From contig OW387148.1 in assembly GCA_936440205.1 (NCBI GenBank), positions 13,633,961 through 13,697,960 on the forward strand: 64,000 bases of DNA. The letters are read 5' to 3'. Position numbers and translations under genes: made by a program. Positions 37,601-44,500 of this stretch are shown in pieces. The notes below the pieces were generated by a model, which was not told where the DNA came from, ran no database searches, and saw only the letters and a program-made list of their open reading frames with translations. Origin of the DNA: Lepidonotus clava. Its lineage: Eukaryota > Annelida > Polychaeta > Phyllodocida > Polynoidae. Within the stretch, counting starts at the first letter, position 1. The number at the start of each line of letters is the position of its first letter.

Positions 37601-40014
37601 GTACGTTGTCTGTGATATGTGACAATGGGGCGTGGAACCTGAGTGATGCAGGGTGCATAGGTGAGGCCATTTGACTTAGAGTGATTGAATATCAATTGTA
37701 AATAATTACAGTATTGCTCTAGAAATTCATAATTTATTAGGCTTTGAAAAGGGAAAAAGGCGTATACTCATCAAGTTAATAATGAAAATGATTTCTGATC
37801 TTCTGAGATATTTCTCATGGAGAAGCTAAGAGTGAAGACATGTAAGAGAATAAGGCAATAATAAATCTATTTATTTGAAATTTCCTACCATTTGGATATC
37901 AAGAATTTGAACATAATTAAAATCGATAACTTTGCTATTTCCAGAAACTGTCTGTGAAACAGTTCCAGAAGTGGAACATGCCTATCCCAATGATACAAGT
38001 ACGGAATATGGTGCTGTGATACAATATCAGTGTACCACAGGATATGAGCAAAACAATACTTTAGTACCCTTTCATATTGAATGCACACCTCAAGGCATTT
38101 GGTCAACTCTTGAAGTTTCATGTCAGCGTAGGTATTGCTGTTTATTAGTTCTTCTTTCTACTTTCTCTTTCTATCTTATTAGATGAAGGAGAATCATACA
38201 ATATTGATAAAAAATGACCTTTTATTAGAATTCTAGATGATCACACACATGTATACATGTATAATCTTAACTTATACCTGTCTATACATACATGTGTGAA
38301 ATCACTATTGTCAAATTATCTCAGAAAAGGTAGAATAGCCAAATGATGCTCAATAACACTATTTAGGATTTTGAAGGTACCTCAATTAGGGAAGATATGT
38401 CCATTACTTCAGGGTACTACTCTATTATAATTTGTATGGAATGGGATGTAGAAAATGTCTGGCTACACACCGAAAGGTTGGATTTATATCTATGCTATAC
38501 CCTAGTTGTTTAATCCTATATCCTGAACCTGATATAATTGTGTCTTTGTGAAAAACCTGACACATGTAATATTTTGACATCTCTTCCAGCTGTAAAATGC
38601 ACAGAACCTCCAACTGTTTACAATTCTTTGAGCATCGTTAACGTCAGCAGGGTGTATGGTGATGTAATAAAATACTCCTGTCTGTCCGGTTATTGGTTCA
38701 GACCAGGCGTCACAGCTTTATATGTTCGCTGTCAGCAGGGCGGGAAGTGGTGGCCATCAGTTAGGGCTTGTGTTGGTGAGTTTAATCAATACATTGTAAT
38801 TATACATTGCCAAATATAAGCAGCTATGATACTTTTCATTGTCATTGGCAGTGCAGCAGTTATATCAAAATTTCATGGTGAATATGCTCATGTTAGAAAT
38901 TTCTTATAGAATCTTCAAGATATATATTAATATACATGTATATATATGTATACACACACTAAGTGAGCTATTTATTGCTTGTTCAAAAGGGGGACATCAA
39001 TGTATAAGTAAAAGTGATAAGTTTTGAAAACAAACATTTTCAGGATTTATATCTGTGTTCTAGAGTTGAATACACTCTTGTTTAGAAAAAGTTCTTTTTT
39101 ATAATTAGGCACTAGTGCCTGTAACCATAGCCCTTTTTAAAGAGAGTTTGTGTGCCTATCAAATACAGAAATATGTTTCACAAATATGTGTTAAATAGGT
39201 GTCAAAGATTTTCCTTCCAATTCACAGTTTACATCCTTCTTCATGAATTCACCAACACAGTTTGCCAAAAATACATGCTATATAACTATATTGACTTTGC
39301 AATTCATAATTCACACATTTCAAAATTGTATTTGCACAAATCAATGTGAGTTTGAAAGGGGTTTACATTCCTGTTTCAATATGTTTTTTTTCATCCAATA
39401 GAAATGTCTTGTGAAGCTGTCTGGAACTTCAATAAGGGGATGATTGTAAACAATGCTTCAGTTAGAGTGGGCTCAGTTGTCAATGCTTCCTGCTATGAAG
39501 GATACAAACTGAGTAATGGCAAAGAGTTTGTGGAATGTTTATGTAAAAGTGACGGTAAATGGTACCCTCCATTAGAGGAATGTGAAGGTGGGTATTTGCA
39601 AAGGATGGAGACTATCATAATTTCTCAATTGGTCAATAAACATTATCATATTAGATTGTGATTTTGCACTTTCAGATTTAACTCAGATAAAGTTGACTTT
39701 TATGACTTCCCTGTTTGGTCATGTCAGGATGCTAAATGAATAAGCAGCTGCTATGCATTAATGCTGACATCCTTGTTCACAAATATATTGCATAAAATGT
39801 TATTCACAGTACAATTTGTGACCCTTTGTGGTATTATTTTATTCAATGTACAGAGGCAGGTCCTGAGTCGATGCCAGTAGAGGGAGAGGCGGCAACACCT
39901 ATCGGTATTATTGCTGTAACGTGTGCTTCCGTTATCATTTTCCTGCCAATCATCCTTGATCTTTTCACCATCACTATCCACCTGGCTCCTCTGCGAAGGA
40001 ACCTAAACATCTGA
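13800..40014 (+). CDS. Gene A: C-type lectin/CCP membrane protein, 28 exons
   Basis: Exons: 13800-13848, 16150-16309, 17800-18023, 18384-18431, 19774-19918, 20196-20284, 20992-21165, 22670-22846, 23835-23933, 25584-25697, 26155-26370, 26649-26852, 27240-27728, 28231-28449, 29486-29689, 30219-30482, 32353-32544, 33037-33237, 33367-33435, 33752-34150, 35097-35279, 35549-35737, 37003-37188, 37481-37660, 37945-38127, 38590-38775, 39402-39587, 39854-40014. The sum is 5,190 nt, exactly 1,729 codons plus TGA, with phases consistent throughout (phase 1 except inside the lectin domains). Domains in order: signal peptide, two C-type lectin domains, four CCPs, a 12-cysteine module, five CCPs, a Thr-rich linker, nine CCPs, one membrane span, about 10 cytoplasmic residues. 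All boundaries are GT-AG except one GC donor. The layout suggests a cell-surface recognition or adhesion receptor. Ligand unknown. Confidence 0.9.
13880..13962 (+). repeat. Three-copy 27-bp tandem repeat next to exon 1 donor
   Basis: The unit is about 'TGACTGATTTATCGACAAA' plus 'gccctttt', repeated three times and starting about 30 bp after the exon 1 splice donor. Confidence 0.85.
14725..14945 (+). repeat. Dispersed repeat family R2, copy 1
   Basis: Recognisably similar to 56,350-56,565, sharing 'aagtatttacc', 'agagtttatggtaat' and 'gttagcactccccct'. No coding content. Confidence 0.6.
15800..16105 (-). mobile_element. tRNA-derived SINE
   Basis: On the minus strand the head reads 'GGTGCAGTGGTAGGGCGCTG' (A box) and, 30 bp on, 'GGTTCAAGTC' (B box), as in tRNA-derived SINEs. 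The body runs to about 15,800. A truncated relative of the tail lies at 48,575-48,720. It sits in gene A intron 1, just before exon 2. Confidence 0.75.
16150..18023 (+). CDS. Gene A exons 2-3: C-type lectin domain 1
   Basis: Exons 16150-16309 and 17800-18023 are joined in phase 2. The first half has 'MTWVEAQEYCRNNQLGQLAV', the usual helix and LAV core. The second half has 'WIGLKKDD' followed by 'SLVWEDSKVLDF' and ends 'CSVLNRALCRVPA'. The cysteine pattern and WIGL motif are typical. I see no EPN or QPD calcium/sugar motif, so sugar binding cannot be assumed. Gene B matches at 61125-61281 and 60575-60783. Confidence 0.88.
16430..16930 (+). repeat. Dispersed repeat family R3, two copies
   Basis: 16,430-16,560 and 16,670-16,930 share 'ggtggccgta', 'cctatggg' and 'gggcttc' blocks in the same order, with internal self-complementarity ('gttgtacggccaccc'). 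A third related piece is at 30,545-30,690. Possibly a hairpin-forming non-autonomous transposon. Confidence 0.6.
17421..17702 (+). repeat. Dispersed repeat family R1, copy 2
   Basis: Second copy of the repeat at 6,612-6,922, here within gene A intron 2 and same orientation. Confidence 0.7.
18064..18222. mobile_element. MITE with CACTGGCGGATCCAG inverted ends
   Basis: The left end CACTGGCGGATCCAG and the right end, reverse complement CAGTGGCAGATTCAG, are inverted repeats about 15 bp long flanking a G-rich and a C-rich sub-terminal tract. Non-coding, 159 bp, in gene A intron 3. No clear target duplication was found. Confidence 0.7.
18384..18431 (+). CDS. Gene A exon 4: 48-nt mini-exon between lectin domains
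   Basis: Encodes TIDCEGTDVCFQKVQ, flanked by TTCCAG and GTGAGC, phase 1-1. Gene B has a 48-nt partner at 60091-60138 encoding TIDCNGTDVCYNPDA. The two conserved cysteines may form a small loop between the lectin domains. Confidence 0.85.
19347..19760 (+). repeat. 53-bp minisatellite abutting exon 5 acceptor
   Basis: About eight copies of a unit that begins TATGTCACTAATAACACTAC and continues with 'gtgacaaacttaaaacgtca'. The last copy runs to within about 13 bp of the splice acceptor at 19,773. Confidence 0.92.
19774..21165 (+). CDS. Gene A exons 5-7: C-type lectin domain 2
   Basis: Exons 19774-19918, 20196-20284 and 20992-21165. The first has 'YYNWQTAQNSCKSRNGQLAV', the second 'FWVGGYMDAKEAPTWRTNDE', the third ends 'FICQRSMG'. 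This three-exon split differs from lectin domain 1 (two exons), yet gene B shares it with exon lengths 145 and 89 identical. Exon 7 ends at ATGG|GCAAGT, a GC-type donor. The equivalent gene B donor is GT (TTGG|GTAATA), which supports the reading. Confidence 0.87.
20531..20790 (+). mobile_element. tRNA-derived SINE
   Basis: The head 'TTCAGTTGGTAGGGAGTCC' (A box) is followed by 'GGTTTCAAACCCC' (B box). The body continues through a conserved-looking block around 'GGCAGTACTATAAAGAGGGC' and ends with a T-rich tract. Lies in gene A intron 6. Confidence 0.75.
22670..22846 (+). CDS. Gene A exon 8: CCP 1
   Basis: Encodes a CCP/sushi module from 'YYCHHLANIDN' to 'YHTCSR' with 'NVTYTCNHGYMYGDF' at the centre. 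Gene B counterpart is 57193-57375. N-glycosylation sequons are present. Confidence 0.85.
22865..23310 (+). repeat. 20-bp minisatellite next to exon 8 donor
   Basis: About 22 copies of a 20-bp unit near CACACATGTGCAACAGTTGT, beginning within about 20 bp of the exon 8 donor. Each unit holds a palindromic core CACATGTG and an adjacent CAGTTG, both E-box type. The repeat creates long Val/Thr/His-rich frames that are not coding. The first unit is preceded by two GTAAGTACA strings, so it seems to have grown from the donor region. Confidence 0.95.
23571..23711. mobile_element. Palindromic MITE with TATA target duplication
   Basis: 141 bp flanked by TATA on both sides (23,567-23,570 and 23,712-23,715). 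The ends TGTGACCCGATC and GATCGGGTCACA are inverted. The interior also pairs ('GAGTCGCATGTCG' with 'CGACATGCGACTC'), so the whole element can form a hairpin. Confidence 0.8.
23835..25697 (+). CDS. Gene A exons 9-10: CCP 2 split over two exons
   Basis: Exon 23835-23933 encodes the front half ('IRCRDLPNFSYATLTV...TYTCNGG') and exon 25584-25697 the back half ('DFIVLNSTGS...FNITC...DPPVCGS'), phase 1 boundaries. Gene B has the same split (56073-56171, 55192-55302). This is the only CCP interrupted by an intron, and the intron after it is where the exon-fragment arrays occur. Confidence 0.85.
24406..24570. mobile_element. MITE with TTA target duplication
   Basis: 165 bp flanked by TTA (24,403-24,405 and 24,571-24,573). 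Inverted ends GGGGCCTTCCATTAAGTACG and GTACTAAATGGAAGGCCCC. Two G-rich tracts inside. This end sequence belongs to a widespread invertebrate MITE type. Confidence 0.85.
24640..25565 (+). repeat. Dispersed repeat family R4, interrupted copy
   Basis: The left part (24,648-24,697, 'aaccaatgttaaagtctgtc') and the right part (25,310-25,565, 'ccaactcttggagacaagga') are contiguous in the related copy at 63,735-64,000. The middle holds two copies of a roughly 245-bp tandem repeat (24,719-24,960 and 24,965-25,200) centred on 'ctgcaaccatactttttagt'. Confidence 0.65.
25858..26154 (+). repeat. Array of five acceptor-end fragments of exon 11
   Basis: Copies start at about 25871, 25928, 25985, 26042 and 26099, then the real exon motif at 26157. 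The period is exactly 57 bp, then 58 to the true exon. Each unit has a pyrimidine-rich tail with AG (four of five units) followed by the first 45 or so bases of the exon. Translated in the exon's own frame, copies read like 'VVCAEDPGNFTWFKIF' against the true 'VMCAEEPGNFTGFEKV'. The units are open across all five copies. See the findings for interpretation. Confidence 0.9.
26155..26370 (+). CDS. Gene A exon 11: CCP-like module 3
   Basis: Encodes 'VMCAEEPGNFTGFEKVYELQ' onward, with 'DLVTYACKRGTHLEGT' and 'LDGLWHWGD', ending 'VLCTG'. Same length (216 nt) as gene B exon 51966-52181. The acceptor TTATTTCAG is preceded by five imperfect acceptor copies. Confidence 0.87.
26649..26852 (+). CDS. Gene A exon 12: CCP 4
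   Basis: CCP from 'NVCSDPPIPMHGASVMV' through 'VATYTCHEGFSIS' to 'LWSEPESFCSG'. Gene B partner 51328-51531 is also 204 nt. Flanked by ATGCAG and GTAAGT. Confidence 0.88.
27240..27728 (+). CDS. Gene A exon 13: 163-residue 12-cysteine module
   Basis: A single large exon (489 nt, phase 1-1) with 12 cysteines. Key strings are 'GLCHMALCMGETLSNQ', 'CEVDLCPSSSVNNAS', 'CPGVGWNSC' and 'RYCSLDGG'. Gene B's exon 50395-50883 has exactly the same length and keeps all 12 cysteines. It does not look like CCP, CTLD, EGF, VWD or CUB, and I do not recognise the fold. Its position between CCP 4 and CCP 5 suggests an independent extracellular domain. Confidence 0.85.
28231..30482 (+). CDS. Gene A exons 14-16: CCPs 5-7
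   Basis: Exons 28231-28449, 29486-29689 and 30219-30482, one CCP each. Typical cores are 'YDYGDMIEVECLQGYAF', 'YYFGDELVYRCVLGAF' and 'FHFGDVVAIECYTGFY'. Exon 16 is longer than a normal CCP because of a Ser/Thr/Asn-rich insert ('ELNITSTSNSSIATL') after the first strand, likely glycosylated. Gene B has a still longer insert at the same place. Confidence 0.87.
28680..28925 (+). repeat. Dispersed repeat family R5 next to (TA)n, copy 1
   Basis: Resembles the reverse complement of 62,190-62,410 ('ggttggctgatgcc' block and following sequence). Both copies are bordered by TA-dinucleotide runs (28,627-28,660 here), which may have been the insertion target. Confidence 0.5.
31425..32335 (+). repeat. 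Minisatellite of about 36 bp before exon 17
   Basis: Roughly 25 variable copies of a unit containing ATTCAAATGTTTAGTTTTGT plus 'gttttgcttattccc', with 26-38-bp length variants. It ends about 20 bp before the exon 17 acceptor at 32,352. It explains the Phe/Ser-rich frames here. Confidence 0.95.
32353..32544 (+). CDS. Gene A exon 17: CCP 8, not found in gene B
   Basis: CCP with 'VDCGEPPSLEAMTVTY', 'HQALYNCTEGHWSTGR' and 'SVNASCQC', GTATGC donor. Gene B goes straight from its CCP 7 (48246-48548) to the partner of exon 18 (47853-48053), and its intron there is only 192 bp. This module was gained in A or lost in B. Confidence 0.85.
33037..33435 (+). CDS. Gene A exons 18-19: CCP 9 and Thr-rich linker
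   Basis: 33037-33237 encodes CCP 9 ('IDCGQPLNPPNASVEV' to 'SSTCIG'), same length (201 nt) as gene B's. 33367-33435 encodes a short spacer ('IQLTTTEAYFQDTTPND'), likely O-glycosylated. Gene B's spacer is 90 nt and also Thr-rich. The spacer separates the lectin-proximal and membrane-proximal CCP blocks. Confidence 0.8.
33752..34150 (+). CDS. Gene A exon 20: two CCPs in one exon
   Basis: 399 nt coding CCP 10 ('FSCDYPPVAAHSWLGV' to 'GGTIDCLL') and CCP 11 ('SCGDVPEFPNSRITHV' to 'TTLGCYS'). Gene B's single exon 46466-46855 has the same fusion, so loss of the intervening intron predates the duplication. Confidence 0.85.
34800..34985 (+). repeat. Dispersed repeat family R6, copy 1
   Basis: Similar to the reverse complement of 59,870-60,040 (shared 'ccaacatgttgg' / 'ccagcatgttgg' and 'tttgcagtggg' / 'tttgcaacggg' blocks). 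Has internal inverted sequence. Lies in gene A intron 20. Confidence 0.6.
35097..35737 (+). CDS. Gene A exons 21-22: CCPs 12-13
   Basis: 35097-35279 (183 nt; 'CEPFPWIEKAKLGTYF', 'VDVWCERGYHF') and 35549-35737 (189 nt; 'VDVCPSLEPPGYGSLSTVLA'). Lengths match gene B exactly and the proteins are strongly similar, e.g. 'STVLAVYGAQVEVKC' against 'SSVLAVYGVQVEVTC'. Confidence 0.88.
36430..36995 (-). mobile_element. 5'-truncated LINE, RT C-terminal fragment
   Basis: The minus-strand translation shows the C-terminal region of a non-LTR reverse transcriptase (CR1/L2/RTE-like): 'LFKAYIQPFFDYNDLFT', 'LHLRCLRRCLPDN', then, after a stop near 36,658, 'TRAYDAPILKVPFPN' and 'LYRCATAWNDSPP'. The 3' untranslated part probably continues to about 36,060. 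Its 5' truncation point lies within about 10 bp of the gene A exon 23 acceptor (37,002). Confidence 0.85.
37003..37660 (+). CDS. Gene A exons 23-24: CCPs 14-15
   Basis: 37003-37188 ('IECEPPEVGSNAWIQGSAPF') and 37481-37660 ('HCPPAPSIAYSLPNSF'). The acceptor of exon 23 (TTCCCCAAAG) is immediately next to LINE sequence. Exon 23's donor is GTTAAT. Lengths 186 and 180 equal gene B's. Confidence 0.86.
37399..37426. repeat. 28-bp perfect palindrome
   Basis: GTGAATGATGTAGA followed directly by its reverse complement, in gene A intron 23, 55 bp before exon 24. Confidence 0.9.
37945..39587 (+). CDS. Gene A exons 25-27: CCPs 16-18
   Basis: 37945-38127 ('VCETVPEVEHAYPND'), 38590-38775 ('VKCTEPPTVYNSLS', 'YWFRPGVTALYVRC') and 39402-39587 ('SCEAVWNFNKGMIVNNAS'). 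These are the best-conserved exons between A and B: the last differs at only about ten residues of 62. Lengths 183, 186 and 186 are shared. Confidence 0.9.
39854..40014 (+). CDS. Gene A exon 28: membrane span and short tail
   Basis: A Glu/Pro-rich stalk, then a hydrophobic segment ('IGIIAVTCASVIIFLPIILD') that continues 'LFTITIHL', and the tail APLRRNLNI ending at TGA (40,012-40,014). An Asp sits within the hydrophobic stretch; gene B has one at the same place. The basic tail fixes type I topology. Confidence 0.85.
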
Positions 40015-40264
40015 CGGATTCTACATACTTGAAAAACAAGTGTCAATAATTAGTATTCAATTCACAATTCCTACTCTTTGGAATCAGATGTATATGATTT
40101 GTTAGAATCCTCTTTCGTATGTTGAGCTTCTTGATATAGCAGTAGCTATAGACAATTACCTCTCCATATATGGTTGATATTTAGTATCAATATATAGAGT
40201 TCTTAATATGTTTCTCCACCAAGATGTAAAAAAACACATACATAATAACTAATTGTGTACTATG

Positions 40265-40270
40265 AATAAA
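40265..40270 (+). terminator. Polyadenylation signal of gene A
   Basis: AATAAA, 250 bp after the stop codon of gene A and before the convergent gene B. Confidence 0.6.
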
Positions 40271-41005
40271 GGAGCTAGAGCAAGTCACCTAGCTAGTCAA
40301 TAAATTGCAAAGCGGAACTGTTATGTAACTTTTGCTTTTTTTTTCTAATGTGTTTATTAACAACTTCACGTGTATTACATATTCTTCCAGATGTTAAGTA
40401 TAAGGTGAAAAGTTTATTCATATAATCAATACATTATGATACATTAATTCTGTGTTCTATGCGATGAAACCAGGATTGGAATTAGGAAGAGGTGTGCAAA
40501 ATGCATGTGCCCAGACCGTCTCTCTTTTAATGTAAAATCAATGCCCTTTCAGGGTCGCCAATAATTTGTACAATGAAATTGGCCCTGGATAAGCCTATGA
40601 TGATAGAATCATGCGGACCTAAACTTTATGATTTATTTCCACTGAGAGCTATTAAACAAGCTGTTTTTTGTAGGTTTTTTTTTCATAATGGTGTTGGTTT
40701 TACATTTCTTGACTTGGAAAATAAAAATCTGAAGGATGGTTACCAATTGCCTCTGGGCAATCCATGGACTGATGTTATTATCAGGGTTGAGTAGGTTCAC
40801 TGTGATGTATATATATATATACATATGTTGTGATCTATTTGAGAAACCTGGAACATGTATGGTTGTTGGTTGTTGGTTGGCAGGCCCCATGAATCAATAC
40901 AAGTTTAAATTTAAAGACTCACATATATGTACTAAAAGAAAAAATACAAGAAAATTGTACCCACAAATAAAACTGCAATCTTTTATATCATTCATTTGTT
41001 ATTTC
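40271..41005. other. Spacer between convergent genes A and B
   Basis: Non-coding, AT-rich, with a short (TA)n near 40,810. Short frames have no domain. This is the probable axis of the tail-to-tail duplication. Confidence 0.5.
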
Positions 41006-41011
41006 TTTATT
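41006..41011 (-). terminator. Polyadenylation signal of gene B
   Basis: AATAAA on the minus strand, about 345 bp past the gene B stop codon. Confidence 0.55.
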
Positions 41012-41353
41012 GCACATTCTTTTACACATGTGTTTGCATAGTTACAATAAAGCCGTATTCTCGTCCATCGGGACTTGGTCATTGGATACAATGTAACTCC
41101 CTCAAGGCAGTGCTAAATTAATTTGGAGATATGACCAATAACGTAGTGTATTACGTTCCAAAAACTGGAAAACATGTCACCAGCTGTCACGTCATTAGGT
41201 TTACATTAGTAGACATTAACCTTACAACGCACAGATGAGACAGCCGCTTTAAGTTTTTAATATTGAATATGTCCCTGATGTGAACACCCTATACTGTCAA
41301 GCATTCATAATTTTCCTGAGTCCCATTATCAATATGTAAGTTTGTAAAGGATG

Positions 41354-41520
41354 CTATAGATAACAATTGAGATTTCTTTGACATACAAAGATATTCATAC
41401 CAACAGTAAGTAAATCAACAACTACAATAACTACAACTATACCCGATGTGAAGACTATAGCAAATATCCCGATGGGTCTGGACAACTCTGCCTCCACTGG
41501 CGCTGACTCTGAGGCTACCT
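41354..41520 (-). CDS. Gene B last exon: membrane span and tail
   Basis: Acceptor ATTGCAG, then a stalk ('VASESAPVEAELSR'), span ('PIGIFAIVFTSGIVVVIVVV' continuing 'DLL') and tail with QRNLNCYL before TAG. An Asp in the span and the RNLN tail string are shared with gene A. Confidence 0.85.
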
Positions 41521-44500
41521 CTGCAATGAAAAGTATTTCAAAAATCTGAATGTCTGAAATGTAAATATTTGATGAATCAATTCATGTGTAGGTTAGTTTC
41601 TATATGATTTTAACTGCATAGAGATGCAGTTAACTGAAGTAAATTGTTTTCTTGATAAACTGTGAAATGTGAAAATGTTTCATTTTATCATCTCTTTGAT
41701 AAACCTTTTTTGTGAAGACTTACTTTCAAGATAAATCAATGGACCTGACAAATTTAGTGTCAGAGACCAACATTCCCATTTCTTATCATCTGATATGATA
41801 ATATAAGATTACTCAATTCACACTAATCTTCTGCATCCTTTCCAACCACCCACCTGCACATTCCTCAAGGGGAGGGTACCATTTACCATAATTATTGCAG
41901 TAACATTCCACAAACCCTTTGCCGTTACTCAGTTCATATCCTTCATAGCAGGAAGCATTGACAACTGAGCCCACTCTAGCTGAAGCATTGTTAACAATCA
42001 TCCCCTTATTGAAGTTCCAGACAGCTTCACATGATGCGTCTTTATGAAATGTAAATTGAAGAGGAATTATATAGCGCTTTTTTTTTTTACACTGGAGGAA
42101 TATAAGTATTTACGGAATATCAAATATAGAAGATGTAGGAAATATATGAATACATTGTACAATAGAAACCATACAAGCTCTTGTAAACTACACATTATGA
42201 AAAAGATGAAAAAGACAGCCAAAAGCGCACGAAAAGCCCCGATCAAGATGAGAACTTTTCTCTGAAGATAGATAGATACTTTGCTGATGTCTGCTAGAAA
42301 GGGTACATTCCATAGTATGAAGTTATGCTGGCCAGAATACAATCCCTATTTTCAAAGCCATTGTCATTTTGTTTTTGAGAATAATCATCCTCTAAAACAA
42401 AAACAAACTGTTTGAAGACAAATTACAATATAATTGCAAAAGACTACCTAAATCTGTAATGGACAATTGAATCATAGTCAGTAAAAATGGGAGGAGCAAC
42501 AAATAAAGAAAGATGGTAACAGTTAATGATTGAAATTGTACGTCGTGATACAGGATACTGGGGAGTTTGGAGGACAGTATGTGTTGAGGGGATTCTGACA
42601 CTCTACAGATGACAAAAACAGGTTCAGTGTTCCTTTGAACCTTGATAGATGCAGGACCATCAACTGTCTGCCTGTCATTGTGTTTTGTGCACAGAGATAC
42701 ATGCTTGTAGTAGTAACTAACCATAGCATTTCCTAATGGAGGGCCACCACTGTCCAGTTTGCTGACAGCTTACAGCTAACGTTGTGACGCCTGGTCTGAA
42801 CCAATAACCTGGTAGGCACGAGTAGGTTATGACATCACCGTAAACCCCGCTGACATTGACGGTACTGACAGAGTCAAGAATGGTTGGAGGCTCTGCACAG
42901 TGAACAGCTGGAAGTGCAATCATTATTGCCTTAATCACTCAATGCCACGTTCATTTATCTAATAATCTGAATATTATATGATAACATCCAAATTCATGTA
43001 GTATGTGTAACTCTGATTCCTAATATAATCAAACAGGTGTGCGTGCATGCACACCTTTTGTTTGAACATGATTTAAGGTGACATTATATGAGTAATATAT
43101 ACCCATAATTAATTTTCTATCATAAAGGGAGCTTATTTATGTTACAATAATCATGCTAAAATGAACATCCTTTATCTGTGTTTTAATATATCGTGTCAAT
43201 TATATGAAACAGAAATCCATGTTATTATCAACATAAATATCATATCATCTCAAGTATACTTATTTGAAGTGAATAGGTATACTCACGCTGACACTTGGCT
43301 TGTAGAGGTGACCATGTGCCTTGTTGTGTGCACACAGAATGTAAAGACATAGAGGCATCATTTTGCTCATATCCAGTGATACAGTTGTATTCTATCACGG
43401 TCCCATACTCTGTGCTTGTATCATTGGCAATGGCATAATTTACCTCTGGTACAGTGTCACAGATAATTTCTGAAACAAAAGCCACCATCATTAGCTTATT
43501 CATCAGCTGTTTGAAAATAAGATTTGTTTGATATATGAAAGCAATGGTTGAATTATTAATGGGAAAGTCAATTATAATGCTTAATGTCATTTTTCTACAT
43601 TAGTAGTTATATATCTTATTGTCAATTAACAAATGCAAAAATGCCATTTAAATGCTAGAACCTAATTCCCTAACAAACCATCTCTGATATAGTGAATAAT
43701 CAATGTTAATGTCTTCCTCTCTCTCATACAATGAACTTACCTATGCACATGGCATCATAAATATTCCATGCACCATTCTCACATTTTACTGACAATGTGT
43801 TTTCCCGAGAAGGCCATATGTATCCCAGCATACATGTGTAGATCAATGCACTATTAGGCTCAGCAGACAAACTATTAGATGATGCATGAGCAAAGTCTGG
43901 GGCTGGTGGACAACGGCCAGCTGAAAGATTATTTTCAAAACAATAAACTGAAAGTTTCCAAAATACCAGTTATTCTCTACATGGTTCCCTATGGTTGTAA
44001 TTTTGAAATTGGAAAATATATGCATGTCAATTTAGATCCTTATTGTTGATACAAAAATATCATATTGACTTCATATATTATGGTACCAAGGCAGTACTTG
44101 GAAATAATTCCTATAGAGTACCAACAATGATTTTCAATTAGCGATAAATGCCCACCTGCACAATTTATTCGGGTGTCTGTCCAGAGGCCAGCAGATGTAC
44201 AAGTGATCACTTTAACCTTGTAACCATCCCATGTGCGTAGGTCTCCATCACAGGTGTAAGTTACCATTGAGTCGACTCTAAATGGTGACGATCCCTGGAT
44301 CTGGGCATTGACAGCCGGAGCTGGCGATTCACATTCTATTTCTTCAAGGTTGTAAAAAATAGAAAGTGTCATTCAAATTAAAGGGTATTCTAATGTCAAT
44401 TATATACTGGTTTTGATGTTCCAATTACTGAACAAAAGAGAAAGGGGTGGATTCAGAAATTGTAGAAAGGAGGTTAGTGCCAATATTGAAGTCCTGGTTT

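Noticed and set aside
42040-42721. Possible extra exons in the minus frames of 42,067-42,342 and 42,392-42,724
   Set aside because: Hydrophobic frames without cysteines or CCP pattern; gene A has no exon there, and frame is continuous without them.
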